A DNA stretch of 64,000 bases from Anaerozeibacter sp031551775 (GTDB taxonomy: Bacteria; Bacillota; Clostridia; Christensenellales; Aristaeellaceae): contig JAVBND010000019.1 in assembly GCA_031551775.1 (NCBI GenBank), positions 1 to 64,000 on the forward strand, written 5' to 3'. A program made the translations under genes and the position numbers. Under the pieces are notes generated by a model. The model was not told where the DNA came from and did no database searches. It was given only the letters and a program-made list of their open reading frames with translations. Positions 61,966-64,000 of this stretch are shown here, piece by piece (position 1 is the first letter of the stretch; each line of letters starts with the position of its first letter).

Positions 61966-64000
61966 TCATCTCTTGACCACGGCCAGCATTGTGATATCGT
62001 CCGCCTGCTCCGCGCCGTCGGCAAAGGCGTCGATGGCCTTGCGGATTCTGGGCAGCATGCCCGTCACGTCGCCGCGCGGGCAGGCGTTTGCCGCGTCCAG
62101 CAGGCGCCGGTCGCCAAACAGTTCCTCACGCGGGTTGACCGCCTCGGTCACGCCGTCGGTGTAAAGAAACAGTTCGTCGCCGCTGCCCAGCGTCGTTTCC
62201 ATTTCCCTGTACCGGATGCCCTCCATGCCCGCCAGCACAAACCCGGGCTTGACCGGGAGCATCGCAAAACTGCCGTGCGCACGCCTGATCAGCGGCGGAT
62301 TGTGGCCCGCGTTCACGTACCGGAAATGCCCGGAATCAATGTCCAGATAGCCCATCAGCGCGGTTACGAACATGCCCGCCTCGTTGTTCTCACACAAAAG
62401 GTTGTTCACCTGCTCAAACACTTGCGCGGGCGACAGGCCGGTTTGCACGCTGTTCTTGATCATGGTTCTGGCAATAACCATGAACAGCGCCGCCGCTACG
62501 CCCTTGCCGCTGACGTCCGCGATGACCACGGCCAGCGTCTTCTCGCCCACAAGAAAGAAGTCGTAAAAATCGCCGCCCACTTCCTTGGCTGGCTCCATGG
62601 ACGCATAGATGTCAAATTCCGACCGGTCGGGATATGCCGGGAACGTGCACGGAAGCAGCGTGGACTGGATCTTGTGGGCGACCTCGAGCTCGGTCGTAAT
62701 CCGCTGTTTCTCCGCCGTGACCTTGTGAAGGTGGTTTATGTGGGATTTGAGGTTGTCGGTCATGGCGTTAAACGTCTTGGCCAGCTTGCCGATCTCGTCG
62801 TTTGAATCGATGGCGATCTTCTGATCAAGATTGCCCTGCCCTACGAGCTCGACGCCGCGCGTCAGCGTTCGGATGGGCCTGGTGACGGAAGATGCCATCA
62901 GGAACGAGAGGCACATGACCGCCACAATGCTGACGCACAGCAGAATCAGGAAACTGACCAACACGGAATTGAGCATGTCCCGGATCTGATCCTTGACCGC
63001 CAGCGCCTCCCCGTCGATCGCTTCCTTCATCTTGAGCGCGTCCCGGATGACCTCGTCCTTGTCCACAATGATCCCGAGCGACCAGCCCGTGGTATCAAGC
63101 GGCGCGTACGCGACATAGCGGTTCACATCGTCGATGTTTGCGGCCTTGACGCCGCTTAGGCCCTTGGCCATGTCGCCAAGTACTTCTTTGTAATCGTCCG
63201 CCTGCGCGGTCAGCGCGACCATGTCCAATTGATCATAGTTTGGATGCGCCAGGTAGTTGCCCTGCCCGTCCAGCAAGAACGCGTAACCGGTCTCGCCGAT
63301 TCGAACCTTCAGGATATCCTCCACCATCGTCAAGAGCGAAATGTCCGCCGCCACCACGCCCACCTTTTCGCCTTGCGCGTTTTTGTAGGCCATCGCGCAC
63401 GTCGTGCCAATCGCGCCATAGCTGTCCACATATGTGCCCAGCCAGATCGGTCCCTCCGCCTCCATCGCGCCTTGATACCACGGGCGCTCGCGCGGGTCAA
63501 AGTCAGGGTTAAAGGCGTTTGACCTGCTGTAGCGGTATGAGATGCCCGACTCAGTGCCGAAGTAGGCGTTGCTCAGCATATCATTGGCATCAAACACGCT
63601 GGCGAACATGAAATCGGCGTTTGAGGAAAGCTTTTTCTCCGCCTCAAGCGCCTCGCCGGGGACGGCTGACTTGGCCGTCATCATCTTGCCCGACGCCACG
63701 CCCATCTCGGTCTCGTCCGGCCTGGGGAGCACGAGTCCCTGAAAATTCTCCGGTTTTTCATAGATGCGCGTCATGTACCCGGCCAGCTTCACCACGTCGT
63801 CCTCAATCATGATGAGCGATTGGTCGCAACCCTCCGCCTGCGAAGTTGAAAGCCGCGACAGGTACGATTCCGCCTGGCTGATCAGGGCGTCCTGGCTCTG
63901 GGTGGAGGCCAAAAACCCAAGCTGCGTATTGACGTCCTGGGAATAGCTCGACAGCTTCAAGAGCTCGTTATAGGCGATCACCGCCACCGCGATCATCGCC
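61966..64000 (-). CDS. Membrane sensor phosphatase: Cache, HAMP and PP2C (RsbU/SpoIIE-like), N-terminus outside window
   Basis: At least 678 residues; the visible start is already inside a membrane helix (MIAVAVIAYNELLKL). Residues ~30-315 form a dCache-like extracellular sensor (PWYQGAMEAEGPIWLGTYVDSYGAIGTTCAMAYKN; GYAFLLDGQGNYLAHPNYDQL). A second helix (~345-370) is followed by HAMP (VTRPIRTLTRGVELVGQGNLDQKI), a short coiled coil and a C-terminal PP2C-type phosphatase (EVGGDFYDFF, VIADVSGKGVAAALFM, VNAGHNPP, LFLYTDGVTEAVN). Such proteins dephosphorylate anti-anti-sigma factors in response to signals. No partner-switch genes are visible here. Confidence 0.9.
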   Translation of the reverse strand, partial: AMIAVAVIAYNELLKLSSYSQDVNTQLGFLASTQSQDALISQAESYLSRLSTSQAEGCDQSLIMIEDDVVKLAGYMTRIYEKPENFQGLVLPRPDETEMGVASGKMMTAKSAVPGEALEAEKKLSSNADFMFASVFDANDMLSNAYFGTESGISYRYSRSNAFNPDFDPRERPWYQGAMEAEGPIWLGTYVDSYGAIGTTCAMAYKNAQGEKVGVVAADISLLTMVEDILKVRIGETGYAFLLDGQGNYLAHPNYDQLDMVALTAQADDYKEVLGDMAKGLSGVKAANIDDVNRYVAYAPLDTTGWSLGIIVDKDEVIRDALKMKEAIDGEALAVKDQIRDMLNSVLVSFLILLCVSIVAVMCLSFLMASSVTRPIRTLTRGVELVGQGNLDQKIAIDSNDEIGKLAKTFNAMTDNLKSHINHLHKVTAEKQRITTELEVAHKIQSTLLPCTFPAYPDRSEFDIYASMEPAKEVGGDFYDFFLVGEKTLAVVIADVSGKGVAAALFMVIARTMIKNSVQTGLSPAQVFEQVNNLLCENNEAGMFVTALMGYLDIDSGHFRYVNAGHNPPLIRRAHGSFAMLPVKPGFVLAGMEGIRYREMETTLGSGDELFLYTDGVTEAVNPREELFGDRRLLDAANACPRGDVTGMLPRIRKAIDAFADGAEQADDITMLAVVKR

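Noticed and set aside
61523..61969. Leftward frame of 148 codons, coupled by ATGA to the phosphatase gene, with a hydrophobic N-terminus
   Set aside because: Its last ~87 codons lie antisense inside the DUF4130 gene, the N-terminal part contains a long G-run and Pro/Arg-rich stretch, and no ribosome site is evident. A short membrane peptide cannot be excluded, but support is too weak.

Overview
The window looks like part of the chromosome of an endospore-forming, probably anaerobic bacterium of the Clostridia with a fairly high G+C content. Spore and germination genes (a SipL-like SPOCS/DUF3794 protein, SpoIIR, SleB, YpeB) stand beside a BspA-type leucine-rich-repeat kinase, a VanW-like protein, an ECF transporter S component and PurR, a combination typical of gut or environmental Clostridia. 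I cannot name genus or species. I saw no rRNA, tRNA, CRISPR array, insertion sequence or prophage.

Region 1 (1-17.8 kb) is the most distinctive. Sixteen genes run leftward, closely spaced: an Asp/Glu-racemase-family protein, archaeal-type GAPDH, archaeal-type PGK, a LarA-type nickel racemase, a quinone-oxidoreductase-like MDR, a VOC epimerase-like protein, a PanB-type hydroxymethyltransferase, LivKHMGF, a zinc alcohol dehydrogenase, two SDRs and formate-THF ligase (cut by the window edge). A divergent GntR/FCD regulator is followed by folD-focA. Nearly the same 18-bp operator (17/18) lies before the leftward operon and before folD. My reading is one catabolic regulon: a 2-hydroxy/2-oxo acid is imported, epimerised and oxidised, PanB run backwards moves a C1 unit to THF, FolD and Fhs turn it into formate plus ATP, and FocA exports the formate. 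The substrate is unknown.

Region 2 (17.8-30.3 kb) holds a large secreted protein with an aerolysin-like segment and Ig-like repeats, a SipL-like protein, an orphan BvgS-like hybrid kinase, ispE, the spoIIR-sleB-ypeB cluster and a LUD-domain protein.

Region 3 (30.3-41.5 kb) has two small cytoplasmic genes (DUF1697 and a PhnB-like VOC protein) and then a divergent locus of envelope proteins: leftward a short repeat protein, a zinc-ribbon membrane protein with two copies of an unnamed ectodomain, a peptidoglycan-binding protein and an Ig-like protein; rightward a one-copy paralogue of the ectodomain protein, a small secreted protein, a VanW/SH3 protein, a Ser/Thr kinase with LRR ectodomain and a small Cys-rich secreted protein. 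Three copies of a GTCGCCA-n3-TGGCGAC inverted repeat sit in its promoter regions.

Region 4 (41.5-52.8 kb) holds a TetR regulator with three 18-bp operators facing a Tat-exported FAD/FMN reductase, a DUF3842 protein, an ECF S component behind a structured leader RNA, a leftward purR-DUF554-MFS-QueG-like operon with PurBox-like sites, murC, a FliB-family protein and msrA.

Region 5 (52.8-64 kb) holds an XPD/DinG-type helicase fused to a nuclease-like domain, a manA-glycosyltransferase-MATE-metallo-beta-lactamase run, a LexA-box-controlled radical-SAM/DUF4130 DNA repair pair, and a partial sensor phosphatase (Cache-HAMP-PP2C) that leaves the window on the right.
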